Part shown: piece after piece, positions 50,202-59,528 of the stretch
Layout: every line of letters starts with the position of its first letter
Position numbering within the stretch: the stretch's first letter is position 1
NCBI GenBank assembly: GCA_035501735.1
Contig: DATJVR010000027.1
Coordinates: forward strand, 34,757-98,756
Source of the DNA: PNAI01 sp035501735
GTDB lineage: Bacteria; Pseudomonadota; Alphaproteobacteria; Rhizobiales; Xanthobacteraceae
Direction: 5' to 3'
Length of the DNA stretch: 64,000 nucleotides
Notes under the pieces: model-generated
The model's database searches: none
What the model was told of the DNA's origin: nothing
Seen by the model: only the letters and a program-made list of their open reading frames with translations
Program-made: the position numbers and the translations under genes

Positions 50202-51017
50202 ATGAACGAGATCGTGAACGCCCAAGCGCTGGGTAATCTCGGCCCTGTTGAGGCCCGCTTGGTCGCCATCACGGCAAGGCCGAAGCTCGTCGCTGTCGTC
50301 TGCGTGGTGGGTCTGACGGCGCTCGGCTGGGGTGCCTGTGGCCTCATGCTCGCGGATCCGGCGCGTTCTTGGACCGACGTGCTGTGCCGACCTTCGCTCG
50401 GCCACTCCTTAGGCCTTGAGGCCATTCTGCTGCTCGCAATGTGGATGCCCATGACGCTCGCGATGATGTTGCCCAGCGCCGCGCCTATGATCCTCACCTA
50501 CGCCGAGATTGCCGACATGGCCGCGCACAAGGGCGAAGGGGTTGCGTCGCCGCTGGTGCTGACCGCCGGATATCTCGCGGTCTGGCTCGCCGTCGCATTG
50601 GCCATGACGCCGCTTCAGGTGTTTTTCATTTCTGTGATCCCGCACGGCCCTCCTCAGGGACCCGTGTTGCTTGCTGCGGCAAGCCTCTTCGCTGCCGGCC
50701 TTTATCAATTCTCGCGCCTGAAACAGGCCTGTCTCAGTCTGTGCCAGCGTCCGTTCCAATTTTTCTTCGTCAACTGGACGGAGAAGCCGCAAGGCGTATT
50801 TGCGCTTGGCTTGCGACAGGGGCTTTATTGCCTCGGCTGCTGTTGGGCGCTCATGCTCGTTATGTTCGACGTTGGCATCATGAACGTTGTCTGGATGGCC
50901 ATTCTCGCCGCAGTCATGACAATCGAAAAGCTGACCACGACCGCACGCTTTTCCGGCGTCGTCGGCGCCGTGCTCATTGCCATATCCGCCGCGCTCGTCC
51001 TTTCGGAATTCCAGTGA
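50202..51017 (+). CDS. DUF2182 membrane protein
   Basis: 271 residues with about seven membrane helices. The signature WMPMTLAMMLPSAAPMILTY and the later LGLRQGLYCLGCCWALMLVM, with a Cys-rich turn and Met-rich helices, are features of DUF2182, described as a predicted metal-binding membrane protein. It overlaps the DUF1326 gene as TGATG, the usual partner from memory. Metal handling is likely but unproved. Confidence 0.85.
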   Translation: MNEIVNAQALGNLGPVEARLVAITARPKLVAVVCVVGLTALGWGACGLMLADPARSWTDVLCRPSLGHSLGLEAILLLAMWMPMTLAMMLPSAAPMILTYAEIADMAAHKGEGVASPLVLTAGYLAVWLAVALAMTPLQVFFISVIPHGPPQGPVLLAAASLFAAGLYQFSRLKQACLSLCQRPFQFFFVNWTEKPQGVFALGLRQGLYCLGCCWALMLVMFDVGIMNVVWMAILAAVMTIEKLTTTARFSGVVGAVLIAISAALVLSEFQ

Positions 51018-51658
51018 TGGCGACCCGCTGGGATCCGGACATCCGTGCCAACGAGCCCTGGCACATCAAGGGCGAACTTGCGCTCTCGTGCAATTGCACG
51101 GTGTTCTGCCCCTGTGTGCTTTCGCTCGGCCAGCACGCCCCAACCGAGGGCTATTGTCAGACCTGGGCGGGCGTGCGCATCGACAATGGCCGGTTCGGCG
51201 ATGTCGATCTTTCCGGCCTGAAATTCGGTTTCATGGCCGACATCCCCGGCCGGCTCGCCCGCGGCAATTGGACCATGGCGCTGTTTGTCGACGACAAGGC
51301 GACGGCGCAGGCTGTCAAGGCCCTGACCTGGATCATGACCGGCCGCGCCGGCGGCTCGACCGGGCTGCTCAAAATCCTCGCCGGTAGCTTTCTCGGCGTC
51401 CGCCAAATTCCGATCACTTACGAAATCCGCGGCGAAACACGCATCATCCAGATGGAGAAGATCATCGATGGCGCGCTCGCGCCGGTCAAAGGCAAGGACC
51501 AGGGCGGCGTCGTGATCCGCAACAGCGAATATTGGATCGCCCCGGATGTGACCGTTGCCCGTGCGGAAAAATCGCGCTTTCGTCTGTTCGGCCGCAACTG
51601 GAACTTCGAAGGCCGCTCGGCCGAAATCTGCCGGCTCGATTGGGGCAATCAGAAGTAG
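51017..51658 (+). CDS. DUF1326 protein, partner of DUF2182
   Basis: 213 residues from ATG 51017, overlapping the DUF2182 stop. The DUF1326 start IKGELALSCNCTVFCPCVLS holds a CxCx4CxC cluster suited to binding a metal or a cluster, and another Cys follows in GYCQTW. No signal or membrane helix is visible, so it is cytosolic. The rest includes VDLSGLKFGFMADIPGRLAR and WTMALFVDDKATAQAVKALT. The function is unknown; coupling with a metal-type membrane protein suggests delivery or sensing of a metal. Confidence 0.85.
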   Translation: MATRWDPDIRANEPWHIKGELALSCNCTVFCPCVLSLGQHAPTEGYCQTWAGVRIDNGRFGDVDLSGLKFGFMADIPGRLARGNWTMALFVDDKATAQAVKALTWIMTGRAGGSTGLLKILAGSFLGVRQIPITYEIRGETRIIQMEKIIDGALAPVKGKDQGGVVIRNSEYWIAPDVTVARAEKSRFRLFGRNWNFEGRSAEICRLDWGNQK

Positions 51659-51700
51659 GCGCGGCTTCCGCTGAAGCAGCGGGGACGGTAAAACGGGTCC

Positions 51701-52408
51701 GTGCGCGCGCTCGCTTTCTCAATCCATGTCTTGACTGCCATTGGCGGTGCGCTTGCGCTGCTGGCACTGATGGCGGCGGCGCATGGCGACTGGGCGGCGA
51801 TGTTCCTGTCGCTCGGATTTGCGCTGATCGTCGATGCGATCGATGGGCCGCTCGCGCGCCAACTCGATGTCGTAAAGAGGCTTCCGCGCTGGTCGGGTGC
51901 GACCCTCGACCTCATCATCGATTACGCGACCTATGTTTTCGTTCCGGCCTATGCCATTGCGGAGAGCGGGCTGTTGCCCGCATGGCTCGCCGTGCCGGCC
52001 GGCGCGCTCATCGCGATCACCGGCGCGCTGTATTTCGCCGACCTTCAGATGAAAACGCCGGACAATTACTTTCGCGGCTTTCCGGCCGTGTGGAATCTCG
52101 TCGCCTTTTACCTCCTGCTCATGCGGCCGGGCGAGTGGATCGCTGCCGCCTTAGTCGTATTCTTCGCCGCGCTCTCCTTCCTCCCTGTGCGCTTCGTCCA
52201 TCCATTGCGTGTCAAACGACTTCGCCCGTTGACCGTCATATTGCTGGCCGTATGGGCGGTCCTGGCGCTGATCGCGATTGCCGATGATCTCAAGCCGGAC
52301 TTGCGCATCGGTTTCGCCCTTTGCGCGATCGGCCTCTATTTCCTCGTCATCGGCTGGTTTCCTCAGCGCGGCCAGCCACCCTTGCACCGTCGTCCCGGCT
52401 CTCTATGA
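51701..52408 (+). CDS. pcs: CDP-alcohol phosphatidyltransferase, phosphatidylcholine synthase-like
   Basis: 235 residues from GTG 51701. The CDP-alcohol phosphotransferase motif runs DAIDGPLARQLDVVKRLPRW then SGATLDLIIDYATY, with the Asp residues spaced D-x2-D-G-x2-A-R ... G-x3-D-x3-D. About seven to eight helices are present. The length and the FADLQMKTPDNYFRGFPAVW segment fit bacterial phosphatidylcholine synthase, which joins choline directly to CDP-diacylglycerol. This matches a Rhizobiales origin. Confidence 0.85.
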   Translation: MRALAFSIHVLTAIGGALALLALMAAAHGDWAAMFLSLGFALIVDAIDGPLARQLDVVKRLPRWSGATLDLIIDYATYVFVPAYAIAESGLLPAWLAVPAGALIAITGALYFADLQMKTPDNYFRGFPAVWNLVAFYLLLMRPGEWIAAALVVFFAALSFLPVRFVHPLRVKRLRPLTVILLAVWAVLALIAIADDLKPDLRIGFALCAIGLYFLVIGWFPQRGQPPLHRRPGSL

Positions 52409-52456
52409 TCGCGCCCGCGGCGGCAGATGCTGCCTAGAGATTTGGGAGAGTGAACG

Positions 52457-53434
52457 ATGGTAGCGGCGGTCCGAGTGCATAAGACTGGCGGTCCCGAGGT
52501 TCTGACTTTTGAGCAGATCGAGGTGGGGGCGCCCGGTCCAGGCAAAATCAAGCTCAAGCAGTACGCCTGCGGCGTGAACTATATCGACACGTATTTCCGC
52601 ATCGGCATGTATCCGTCGCCGGTCGGCCTGCCGTTCGTTGCCGGTAACGAGGGTGCGGGCGAGGTGATCGCCGTCGGACCCGGCGTGACCGATATCAAGA
52701 TCGGCGACCGCATTGGCTACGTCGCACCGCTCGGCGGCTACGCCCAGGAGCGGCTGCTGCCGGCCGATCGCGCCGTGAAGCTGCCCGATAAGATTTCCTA
52801 CGAGCAGGCCGCCGCCATCATGCTCAAGGGCATGACCGCGCAATATCTGCTGCGGCGGACGTTCAAGGTCGAAAAAGGTCAGAACATCCTCGTGCATGCC
52901 GCGGCCGGTGGCGTCGGCCTGCTGCTATGCCAGTGGGGGAACGCGCTCGGTGCGAACGTGATCGGCACCGTGGGCAACGAGGAGAAGGCCGCGCTTGCCA
53001 AGGCCAACGGCTGTCACCACACAATTCTTTATCGCAAGGAAAAATTCCCCGATCGCGTGAAGGAAATCACCGGCGGCAAGCTTTGCGACGTGGTCTACGA
53101 CGGCATCGGCAAGGACACTTTCCCGGCCTCGCTCGATTGCATCCGCCCGATGGGCATGTTCGTCAGCTTCGGCAGCGCTTCCGGCTCGATCGAGGCGTTC
53201 AACATCAATCTGCTGCAGACCAAGGGTTCGCTGTTCGCCACCCGCCCGACGCTCAATACCTATGCCGCCAAGCGCGAGGACCTGCTCGCCATCGCCAAGG
53301 AAACCTTCGACATCGTGCTGAGCGGCAAGCTCAAGATTCCGGTGAACCAGAGATATCCGCTGAAAGACGCGCAGAAATCCCACCGCGATCTGGAAGGCCG
53401 CCAGACCACCGGAGCATCGATCCTGCTGCCGTAG
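52457..53434 (+). CDS. qor: NADPH:quinone oxidoreductase (zeta-crystallin-like)
   Basis: 325 residues. It is a medium-chain reductase without the zinc ligands: VRVHKTGGPEVLTFEQIEVG, GVNYIDTYFRIGMYP, NEGAGEVIAVGPGVTDIKIG, then the nucleotide site LVHAAAGGVGLLLCQWGNAL with AxxGxxG-type glycines. It reduces quinones with NADPH. It is a single gene downstream of pcs. Confidence 0.92.
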   Translation: MVAAVRVHKTGGPEVLTFEQIEVGAPGPGKIKLKQYACGVNYIDTYFRIGMYPSPVGLPFVAGNEGAGEVIAVGPGVTDIKIGDRIGYVAPLGGYAQERLLPADRAVKLPDKISYEQAAAIMLKGMTAQYLLRRTFKVEKGQNILVHAAAGGVGLLLCQWGNALGANVIGTVGNEEKAALAKANGCHHTILYRKEKFPDRVKEITGGKLCDVVYDGIGKDTFPASLDCIRPMGMFVSFGSASGSIEAFNINLLQTKGSLFATRPTLNTYAAKREDLLAIAKETFDIVLSGKLKIPVNQRYPLKDAQKSHRDLEGRQTTGASILLP

Positions 53435-53491
53435 TGTGTTCCGCGTCAATTCCGACTTTTATTCCGGACTGAGCAAGAAAGGCTTGGGCCC

Positions 53492-54262
53492 ATGGATTCG
53501 CGCACCTCAATGACCGCGAACACCCCTGCGACACCGCCGGGTTACGCCTACGGCGAGCCGTGGGGCTATGTGATGTCCGTCGTCTGGGCGCTGCTGGCGT
53601 TCATCATCAGCGTCTTTGCGGCCGTCAGCTTCATGAAATACGGCCTCAAGATCGACCTCATGAAAGTGATGGACAACCCTTACGACGGGGTAGCGCTTTC
53701 GAGCGTGACGATCGTTTCATCAACGGTGCAAGTCGCAACCCTCTTACTCGTCGTTCGCATCAAGAAATGGCCGATCGCACGCTATCTTGGCTTGAGGATG
53801 CCTTCCCGCGAAGAAGCCGTTCGCGCCATCGTCGCGATGGTCGTGCTCATCGCCGTGGTCGAAGCCATAGTCACTGTCCTCGGACAAAGCACGGTGCCGA
53901 CGTTTCAGCTTGTCGCCTATCGCACCGCGAAGGCCGCGGGTTGGCTTCCGATGCTGTTCGCGGCCATCGTGATTTTCGGACCCATCGCCGAGGAAGTCGT
54001 GTTTCGCGGCTTCCTCTATCGCGGTTTCGTGCGGCGCGTCGGCCATGAGCCCTTCGCCATTTTCGTCATCACGATCGCCTGGACCGCCTGCCACCTTCAG
54101 TACGATCTGCAGGAAATGCTGCAGGTCTTCGTCATGGGTCTGCTGTTCGGCGCCGTCCGCTGGTGGACCGGCTCCACCACGCTGACGATCATGATGCATG
54201 TCCTGGCGAACCTCTGGGCCATGATCGAAACGTTGATCTGGATCGAATGGCTGAAGGCCTGA
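53492..54262 (+). CDS. CPBP-family intramembrane metalloprotease
   Basis: 256 residues, about six to eight helices. The Abi/CPBP motifs are present: EEVVFRGFLYRGFVRR (EExxxR, near residues 168-183), the second-motif His in IAWTACHLQYD, and the C-terminal MMHVLANLWAM with His. Bacterial members process membrane or peptide substrates; the target is not known. ATG 53510 is an alternative start. No neighbour hints at a peptide or immunity system. Confidence 0.85.
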   Translation: MDSRTSMTANTPATPPGYAYGEPWGYVMSVVWALLAFIISVFAAVSFMKYGLKIDLMKVMDNPYDGVALSSVTIVSSTVQVATLLLVVRIKKWPIARYLGLRMPSREEAVRAIVAMVVLIAVVEAIVTVLGQSTVPTFQLVAYRTAKAAGWLPMLFAAIVIFGPIAEEVVFRGFLYRGFVRRVGHEPFAIFVITIAWTACHLQYDLQEMLQVFVMGLLFGAVRWWTGSTTLTIMMHVLANLWAMIETLIWIEWLKA

Positions 54263-54299
54263 AGGCGGTTCGGCTAGCACGTGAATGAAATGCGTTAAA

Positions 54300-54977
54300 C
54301 TACTGCAAAATTGCAAGTATTTGTTTGATTGCAGGGTTCTCCTGGCTGTCCGCCTGACGCATCAGCCCGACCACCGGGATTGGCCGTGCGAACCGCGACA
54401 CCGATTTGATCGTGTCCTCGACCGAAACCGCCGCATCAGGCGTCTCGTTGATGACCACCGCACGCACGAAAAGCTCACGCCGCCGGAGCACATCGAGGCA
54501 GGTCAGCGTATGGCTGATGCTGCCGAGATAGCTACCGGCCACGAGAATAATCGGCACGTTCAGCGGCGCGATCCAATCGACCACGGTGTGCTGCTCGTCG
54601 AGCGGAACCATGACTCCACCGATTCCCTCGATCAGCAGCGTGCCGCGGTTCTGTCGGATCGATTTCTGCGAAAACGCCACCAGCGCATCGAAATCGAGCT
54701 TGCGCCCTTCGCGCGCGGCCGCAAGATCGGGGGCGAGCGGCTCCGCAAACCGCCACGGTGAAATGCGGTCAATCTCCGCAGGCGTGATCGGTCTGCCCAG
54801 AGCCGCAAGCAATTGCCCCGCATCGCTCGCCACGGCCTTGGCCGGGTCAAACCCCGTCACCACGGGTTTCAGCGCGTCGACCGAATGCCCGTTCCGGCGC
54901 AGCTGTTGAATCAGCGCGCCGACGACAAAAGTTTTGCCGATGTCGGTCCCGGTGGCGGTGACGAAAATCGCGCTCAT
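54300..54977 (-). CDS. bioD: dethiobiotin synthetase
   Basis: 225 residues. The P-loop FVTATGTDIGKTFVVGALIQ is at the start, followed by LKPVVTGFD and the LIEGIGGVMVPLDEQHTVVD segment, all family hallmarks. It closes the ureido ring of dethiobiotin from DAPA, CO2 and ATP. Its start overlaps the bioF stop by ATGA, so bioF-bioD form an operon. Confidence 0.96.
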   Translation of the reverse strand: MSAIFVTATGTDIGKTFVVGALIQQLRRNGHSVDALKPVVTGFDPAKAVASDAGQLLAALGRPITPAEIDRISPWRFAEPLAPDLAAAREGRKLDFDALVAFSQKSIRQNRGTLLIEGIGGVMVPLDEQHTVVDWIAPLNVPIILVAGSYLGSISHTLTCLDVLRRRELFVRAVVINETPDAAVSVEDTIKSVSRFARPIPVVGLMRQADSQENPAIKQILAILQ

Positions 54978-56125
54978 CGCTTTGCCAATATCTTTGTCCG
55001 CACCAAATCCGCGAGCCGTGCGACATCCGTGTCCGCATGACTAGCCGTAAACGTAATCCGCAGCCGCGCGGTTCCCTCTGGCACGGTCGGCGGACGGATC
55101 GCGACCACCAGAAATCCCTCGTTCTCCAACAGCGCGGAGGCCGCAAGCGCTGCCGTCGCAGTGCCGACCACCACCGGCACGATCGCGCTTTCGGCTTCCG
55201 GCAAGCCGGCGCGCCGCGTGAAAGCCTTGGCCTTGGCGAGCGGCAGTGCCACATAACCCGGCTCGCGCACGATCAGTTCGAGCGCCGCATGCGCCGCAGC
55301 CACGGTCGCGGGCGGCAGGCCGGTGGCATAGATCAACGGCCGTGCCCGGTTGACGATCAGATCGATGACCGCCTGCGACGCGCACAAAAACCCGCCGTAG
55401 GCGCCGATCGCTTTCGACAGCGTCCCGATCTGCAGCAGATTCACACAAGCCTCGCGGAGGACCGAACCGCGCCCTTCATTGATGACGCCGATGGCATGGG
55501 CATCATCGACCATGAGCCACGCATCGGCGGCCCGCGCAACTTTGGCCAGTTCATCGAGCCGCGCACGGTCGCCGTCCATGGAGAATATGCCTTCGGTCAC
55601 GATCAATGTGCGCGGGTGACGTGCGCGGTGCTCGGCGAGGAGCGCGTGCGCATGCTGCACATCGTTGTGGCGGAAGGAAATCACGGTCGCGCGCGACAGC
55701 CGCGCGCCGGTCCAGAGGCTCGCATGCGCCAGCGCATCGATCAGCACCAGGTCGTCGCTCCCCGTCAGCACCGGAATGACGCCCGTGTTGGCCAGATAAC
55801 CCGAGCCGAACACACACGCGGCCTCGGTGCGCTTGAGGCGCGCGAGCTTCGCTTCGAGCTCCGCATAAAGCGGATGATTGCCGGTCACCAGGCGCGACGC
55901 CCCGGCACCCACGCCATACTGCGCGATCGCCGCAACGGCGGCCTCTTTCAATGCCGGGTGCTGCGTGAGATTGAGGTAATCGTTGCAGCAGAACGAGAGC
56001 AGCTCTCGGCCGTTTCGCCTGACCCGCACGCCGTCGGCCCGGGCAGTCTCGTTGAGCCTGCGCCGGAGCGACGCCCGTTCCAACGCGTTGAGCTTCTCCA
56101 GTGCGAATTCCTCGAGCGAACCCAT
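54974..56125 (-). CDS. bioF: 8-amino-7-oxononanoate synthase
   Basis: 383 residues, normal length. PLP enzyme pattern: LLSFCCNDYLNLTQHPALKE, GAGASRLVTGNHPLYAELEA, VTEGIFSMDGDRARLDELAK, WLMVDDAHAIGVINEGRGS, and the Lys segment LLQIGTLSKAIGAYGGFLCA. It joins pimeloyl-thioester and alanine, the first committed step for the biotin rings. Its start is 60 bp from the divergent bioA start, so the two promoters are packed together. Confidence 0.95.
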   Translation of the reverse strand: MGSLEEFALEKLNALERASLRRRLNETARADGVRVRRNGRELLSFCCNDYLNLTQHPALKEAAVAAIAQYGVGAGASRLVTGNHPLYAELEAKLARLKRTEAACVFGSGYLANTGVIPVLTGSDDLVLIDALAHASLWTGARLSRATVISFRHNDVQHAHALLAEHRARHPRTLIVTEGIFSMDGDRARLDELAKVARAADAWLMVDDAHAIGVINEGRGSVLREACVNLLQIGTLSKAIGAYGGFLCASQAVIDLIVNRARPLIYATGLPPATVAAAHAALELIVREPGYVALPLAKAKAFTRRAGLPEAESAIVPVVVGTATAALAASALLENEGFLVVAIRPPTVPEGTARLRITFTASHADTDVARLADLVRTKILAKR

Positions 56126-56185
56126 CGCGGCTCCGATCTCCCCAGCCGTTCATTTAGAGTGACCCGCAGCGCGATGGAAGGCAAA

Positions 56186-57490
56186 ATGCGCCCGCCAATG
56201 GATGACAAGACGCGCAAACTATCGCCGACGCCGCCCGTCTGGTACGAGGCCGGGCTCGGCCATGTCTGGCTGCCCTATGCACAGATGAAGACCATGCGCC
56301 CACCGCTCGCGGTGGCGCGCACGGAGGGCTGCCGTATCGTGCTCGCCGACGGCCGCGAGCTGATCGACGGCATCGCCTCCTGGTGGACCGCCTGCCACGG
56401 CTATAACCATCCGCACATCCGCGCCGCGGTCGAACGGCAGCTCAAAAGCATGCCGCACGTCATGTTCGGCGGGCTCGTGCACGAACAGGCGCTCACGCTT
56501 GCACACCGGCTTACCGCCTTGCTGCCGGCCGATCTCGATCGCGTGTTCTTTTGCGAATCCGGCTCGGTCGCCGTCGAGATCGCGATGAAAATGACGCTGC
56601 AATATTGGCGCAACCGCGGCGTGCGAACGCGCCAAAAGTTCGTGGCGTTCAAGGGCGGTTACCACGGCGATACCACCGGCGCCATGGCGCTGTGTGATCC
56701 GGACGTCGGCATGCACGACATGTTTCGCGGAGCTTTGTCGGAGCAGTTCATCCTGGATGTGCCGCAAGACGAGGCAACCGCAACCGCACTGGAGAGATTG
56801 CTGCAAAGCCGTTCCGACGAGATTGCAGGCATCGTGATCGAACCGCTGGTGCAGGGGGCAGGGGGCATACGCTTCCACGCACCGGAGGCGCTGCAGCGCT
56901 TGCGCACGTTCGCCGATCGCTTCGATTTGCTGCTGATTTTCGACGAGATCTTCACCGGTTTCGGCCGCACCGGCGCGCTGTTCGCCTGCGCGGCGGCCGG
57001 CGTGGTTCCCGACATCATCACGCTGTCGAAGGCGTTGACCGGCGGCACGCTCCCGCTTGCGGCCACCGTCGCGCGTCGAAAGGTGTTTGAGGCGTTCTGG
57101 TCGGACGACCCGAAAAAGGCGTTGATGCACGGTCCGACCTACATGGGCAACGCGCTCGCCTGCGCGGCGGCCAATGCGTCGCTTGATCTGTTCGAGCGCG
57201 AGCCGCGTTTGCAGCAGGTGAGGGGTATCTCAGAGCAGATGACCAAAGAACTCGCACCGGCGCGCGAATTGCCGGGCGTAAAAGACGTGCGCGTCAAAGG
57301 CGCCATCGGCGTGGTTGAGCTGGAAAAGATTGACGATCTCGAAGCTCTGCGCGCGCGCTTCATCGCGGAGGGCGTGTTCATACGTCCGTTTGGAAACGTG
57401 ATTTATTTGACGCCGGCCTTCACCATTGCGGCACGACAGCTCGCGCAACTGACCAGTGCAATTGTCCGCGTCCTCAAAACCGTAAATTAG
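56186..57490 (+). CDS. bioA: adenosylmethionine-8-amino-7-oxononanoate transaminase
   Basis: 434 residues from ATG 56186 (GGAAGG just upstream); ATGs at 56174 and 56198 are also in frame, while the frame back to 55037 is antisense to bioF. Motifs: VWLPYAQMKTMRPPLAVART, IDGIASWWTACHGYNHPHIR, FVAFKGGYHGDTTGAMALCD, DLLLIFDEIFTGFGRTGALF, and the Lys segment DIITLSKALTGGTLPLAATV. It makes DAPA from KAPA with SAM as amino donor. bioB is not in the window. Confidence 0.95.
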   Translation: MRPPMDDKTRKLSPTPPVWYEAGLGHVWLPYAQMKTMRPPLAVARTEGCRIVLADGRELIDGIASWWTACHGYNHPHIRAAVERQLKSMPHVMFGGLVHEQALTLAHRLTALLPADLDRVFFCESGSVAVEIAMKMTLQYWRNRGVRTRQKFVAFKGGYHGDTTGAMALCDPDVGMHDMFRGALSEQFILDVPQDEATATALERLLQSRSDEIAGIVIEPLVQGAGGIRFHAPEALQRLRTFADRFDLLLIFDEIFTGFGRTGALFACAAAGVVPDIITLSKALTGGTLPLAATVARRKVFEAFWSDDPKKALMHGPTYMGNALACAAANASLDLFEREPRLQQVRGISEQMTKELAPARELPGVKDVRVKGAIGVVELEKIDDLEALRARFIAEGVFIRPFGNVIYLTPAFTIAARQLAQLTSAIVRVLKTVN

Positions 57491-57513
57491 CGATCATTTG
57501 CGACACCCGCGTC

Positions 57514-58140
57514 ATGCTCGAAGCCGTCACACCGGACGCCCTGTCTGCCTTGCTGCAGGTGATCTTGATCGACCTCGTGCTGGCCGGCGACAACGCCATC
57601 GTGATCGGCCTTGCAGTCTCCGGCCTTCCGCAGGCCCAGCGCGGCAAGGCGATCCTGATCGGAGTCATCGCCGCCACCGTCCTGCGCATCCTGTTCGCCG
57701 GCGTCGCAACTCGTCTTTTACAGATCGTCGGCCTTCTGCTCGCCGGCGGCTTTCTTCTGTTGTGGGTGTGCTGGAAGATGTGGCGCGAACTGCGCGCTGG
57801 TCACAACGCCGCGACGCACGATGCATCGCCAATAGCCGCGGGGCCCCGTAAGACGTTTGCCCAGGCTGCCTGGCAGATCATGGTCGCCGACGTATCCATG
57901 TCGCTCGACAATGTGCTGGCGGTGGCAGGCGCGGCCCGCGACCACCCTTATGTATTGGTCTTCGGCCTTGGTCTTTCTGTCGCGCTGATGGGGCTTGCGG
58001 CCAATCTCATCGCCGGTCTGCTCCATCGCTTTCGCTGGATTGGCTTTATTGGATTGGCCATCATTGTTTATGTGGCGCTCGACATGATCTACCGCGGCAC
58101 CATCGATATTTTGCCGGCCGTCGCGGTACGGGCCGACTAA
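57514..58140 (+). CDS. TerC/YjbE-family integral membrane protein
   Basis: 208 residues, about seven helices. The two conserved acidic motifs are LIDLVLAGDNAIVIGLAVSG near the start and VADVSMSLDNVLAVAGAARD in the middle. TerC relatives help manganese export and metal loading of secreted proteins; the YjbE branch is less understood. It is 23 bp after bioA and converges with rimO with a 4-bp stop overlap. Confidence 0.88.
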   Translation: MLEAVTPDALSALLQVILIDLVLAGDNAIVIGLAVSGLPQAQRGKAILIGVIAATVLRILFAGVATRLLQIVGLLLAGGFLLLWVCWKMWRELRAGHNAATHDASPIAAGPRKTFAQAAWQIMVADVSMSLDNVLAVAGAARDHPYVLVFGLGLSVALMGLAANLIAGLLHRFRWIGFIGLAIIVYVALDMIYRGTIDILPAVAVRAD

Positions 58141-59477
58141 AAGCCCACGGCCGTGCCGTGCAGATCGTATCCGTCCGCGCGCTCGATCTTGACCGTCACG
58201 ATTTCACCCACCCGCAACGGCCGCCGGCTCGTCACATAGACCGTGCCGTCGATTTCAGGCGCATCGCCCCTTCCGCGGCCCTTGGCCACCGTCGGACCGA
58301 CCTCGTCGATGATCACCGGCTCGCGCGTACCGACCTTGCGTTTGAGCCGTTTGATCGAGATCGCCTGCTGTCGCTGCATGAACCGGTGCCAACGCTCTTC
58401 CGTCACCTCTTTCGGCACCAGCGCCGCAAGATCATTCGCGACTGCCCCTTTCACGGGCTCATAGCGGAAACAGCCGACGCGATCGAGGGCCGCCTCGTCG
58501 AGCCAATCGAGCAGCATGGAAAAGTCATCTTCGGTCTCACCCGGGAAGCCGACGATGAACGTCGAACGCAACGTGATGTCCGGACAAATCTCGCGCCAGC
58601 GCCGAATCCGCTTGAGCGTCTTCTCCTGCGCCGCCGGTCGCTTCATGCGTTTGAGCACGGCCGGGCTGGCATGCTGGAACGGAACGTCGAGATAGGGCAG
58701 CACACCCCCTTTGCCTTGGCTTTCAGCCATCAGGGGAATGACCGCGTCGACATGGGGATAGGGGTAAACGTAGTGCAGCCGCACCCAGACCCCGAGCGTG
58801 CCGAGCGCGCGCGCCAGATCGAGGAATTTGGCCCGCACCTCGCGGCCCTGCCAGTCGCTCGCCGCATATTTGAGATCGATCCCGTAGGCCGACGTATCTT
58901 GCGAGATGACCAGCAGCTCCTTCACCCCCGCTGCCACCAGCCGTTCGGCCTCACACAGCACATCAGAAGCCGGCCGCGAAACCAAATCCCCGCGCAATTT
59001 CGGAATGATGCAGAACGTGCAACGATTGTTGCAACCCTCTGATATCTTTAAATAAGCATAGTGCCGCGGGGTCAGCTTGATACCCTCCGGCGGCACCAGG
59101 TCGAGAAACGGGTCGTGCCTCGGCGGCAAGGCACGGTGCACCGCATCCACCACGCTCTCGTATTGCTGGGGTCCCGTCACCGCCAGCACGTCGGGGTATT
59201 TTTCCGTGATTTTTTCCGGCTCCGCGCCCATGCAGCCGGTGACGATGACCTTGCCGTTGACCGCCAGCGCCTCGCCGATCGCCTCGAGCGACTCCGCCTG
59301 CGCGCTGTCGAGAAACCCGCACGTGTTCACGATTGCCAGATCGGCGCCCGCATGCGCGCGCGCGAGCTCATAGCCTTCCGCCCGCAGCCGCGTGATGATG
59401 CGCTCGGAATCAACCAGGGCTTTGGGGCAGCCCAGCGAGACGAAGCTCACCTTTGGCGCAGCGGTCCTGTTACTCAT
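58137..59477 (-). CDS. rimO: ribosomal protein S12 methylthiotransferase
   Basis: 446 residues from ATG 59477 (GTG codons at 59495-59498 are in frame). MTTase N-terminal domain: VSFVSLGCPKALVDSERIIT, IVNTCGFLDSAQAESLEAIG and VTGCMGAEPEKI supply three Cys for the auxiliary Fe-S cluster. The radical-SAM CxxxCxxC is ISEGCNNRCTFCIIPKLRGD. A TRAM domain closes the protein (VIIDEVGPTVAKGRGRGDAP). It adds a methylthio group to Asp88 of S12. Confidence 0.95.
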   Translation of the reverse strand: MSNRTAAPKVSFVSLGCPKALVDSERIITRLRAEGYELARAHAGADLAIVNTCGFLDSAQAESLEAIGEALAVNGKVIVTGCMGAEPEKITEKYPDVLAVTGPQQYESVVDAVHRALPPRHDPFLDLVPPEGIKLTPRHYAYLKISEGCNNRCTFCIIPKLRGDLVSRPASDVLCEAERLVAAGVKELLVISQDTSAYGIDLKYAASDWQGREVRAKFLDLARALGTLGVWVRLHYVYPYPHVDAVIPLMAESQGKGGVLPYLDVPFQHASPAVLKRMKRPAAQEKTLKRIRRWREICPDITLRSTFIVGFPGETEDDFSMLLDWLDEAALDRVGCFRYEPVKGAVANDLAALVPKEVTEERWHRFMQRQQAISIKRLKRKVGTREPVIIDEVGPTVAKGRGRGDAPEIDGTVYVTSRRPLRVGEIVTVKIERADGYDLHGTAVGF

Positions 59478-59528
59478 CAGGGCTTCAGGTGGCACCACCC
59501 GGGCGTAAGCGCAAGGCCGCAGGTGCGC

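Noticed and set aside
53492..54262. Bacteriocin immunity or phage-defence role for the CPBP protease
   Set aside because: No peptide, toxin or defence gene lies nearby; kept as a plain CPBP protease.
55037..56173. Extended plus-strand frame continuing upstream of bioA
   Set aside because: Antisense to bioF and without motifs; bioA begins at 56174-56198.
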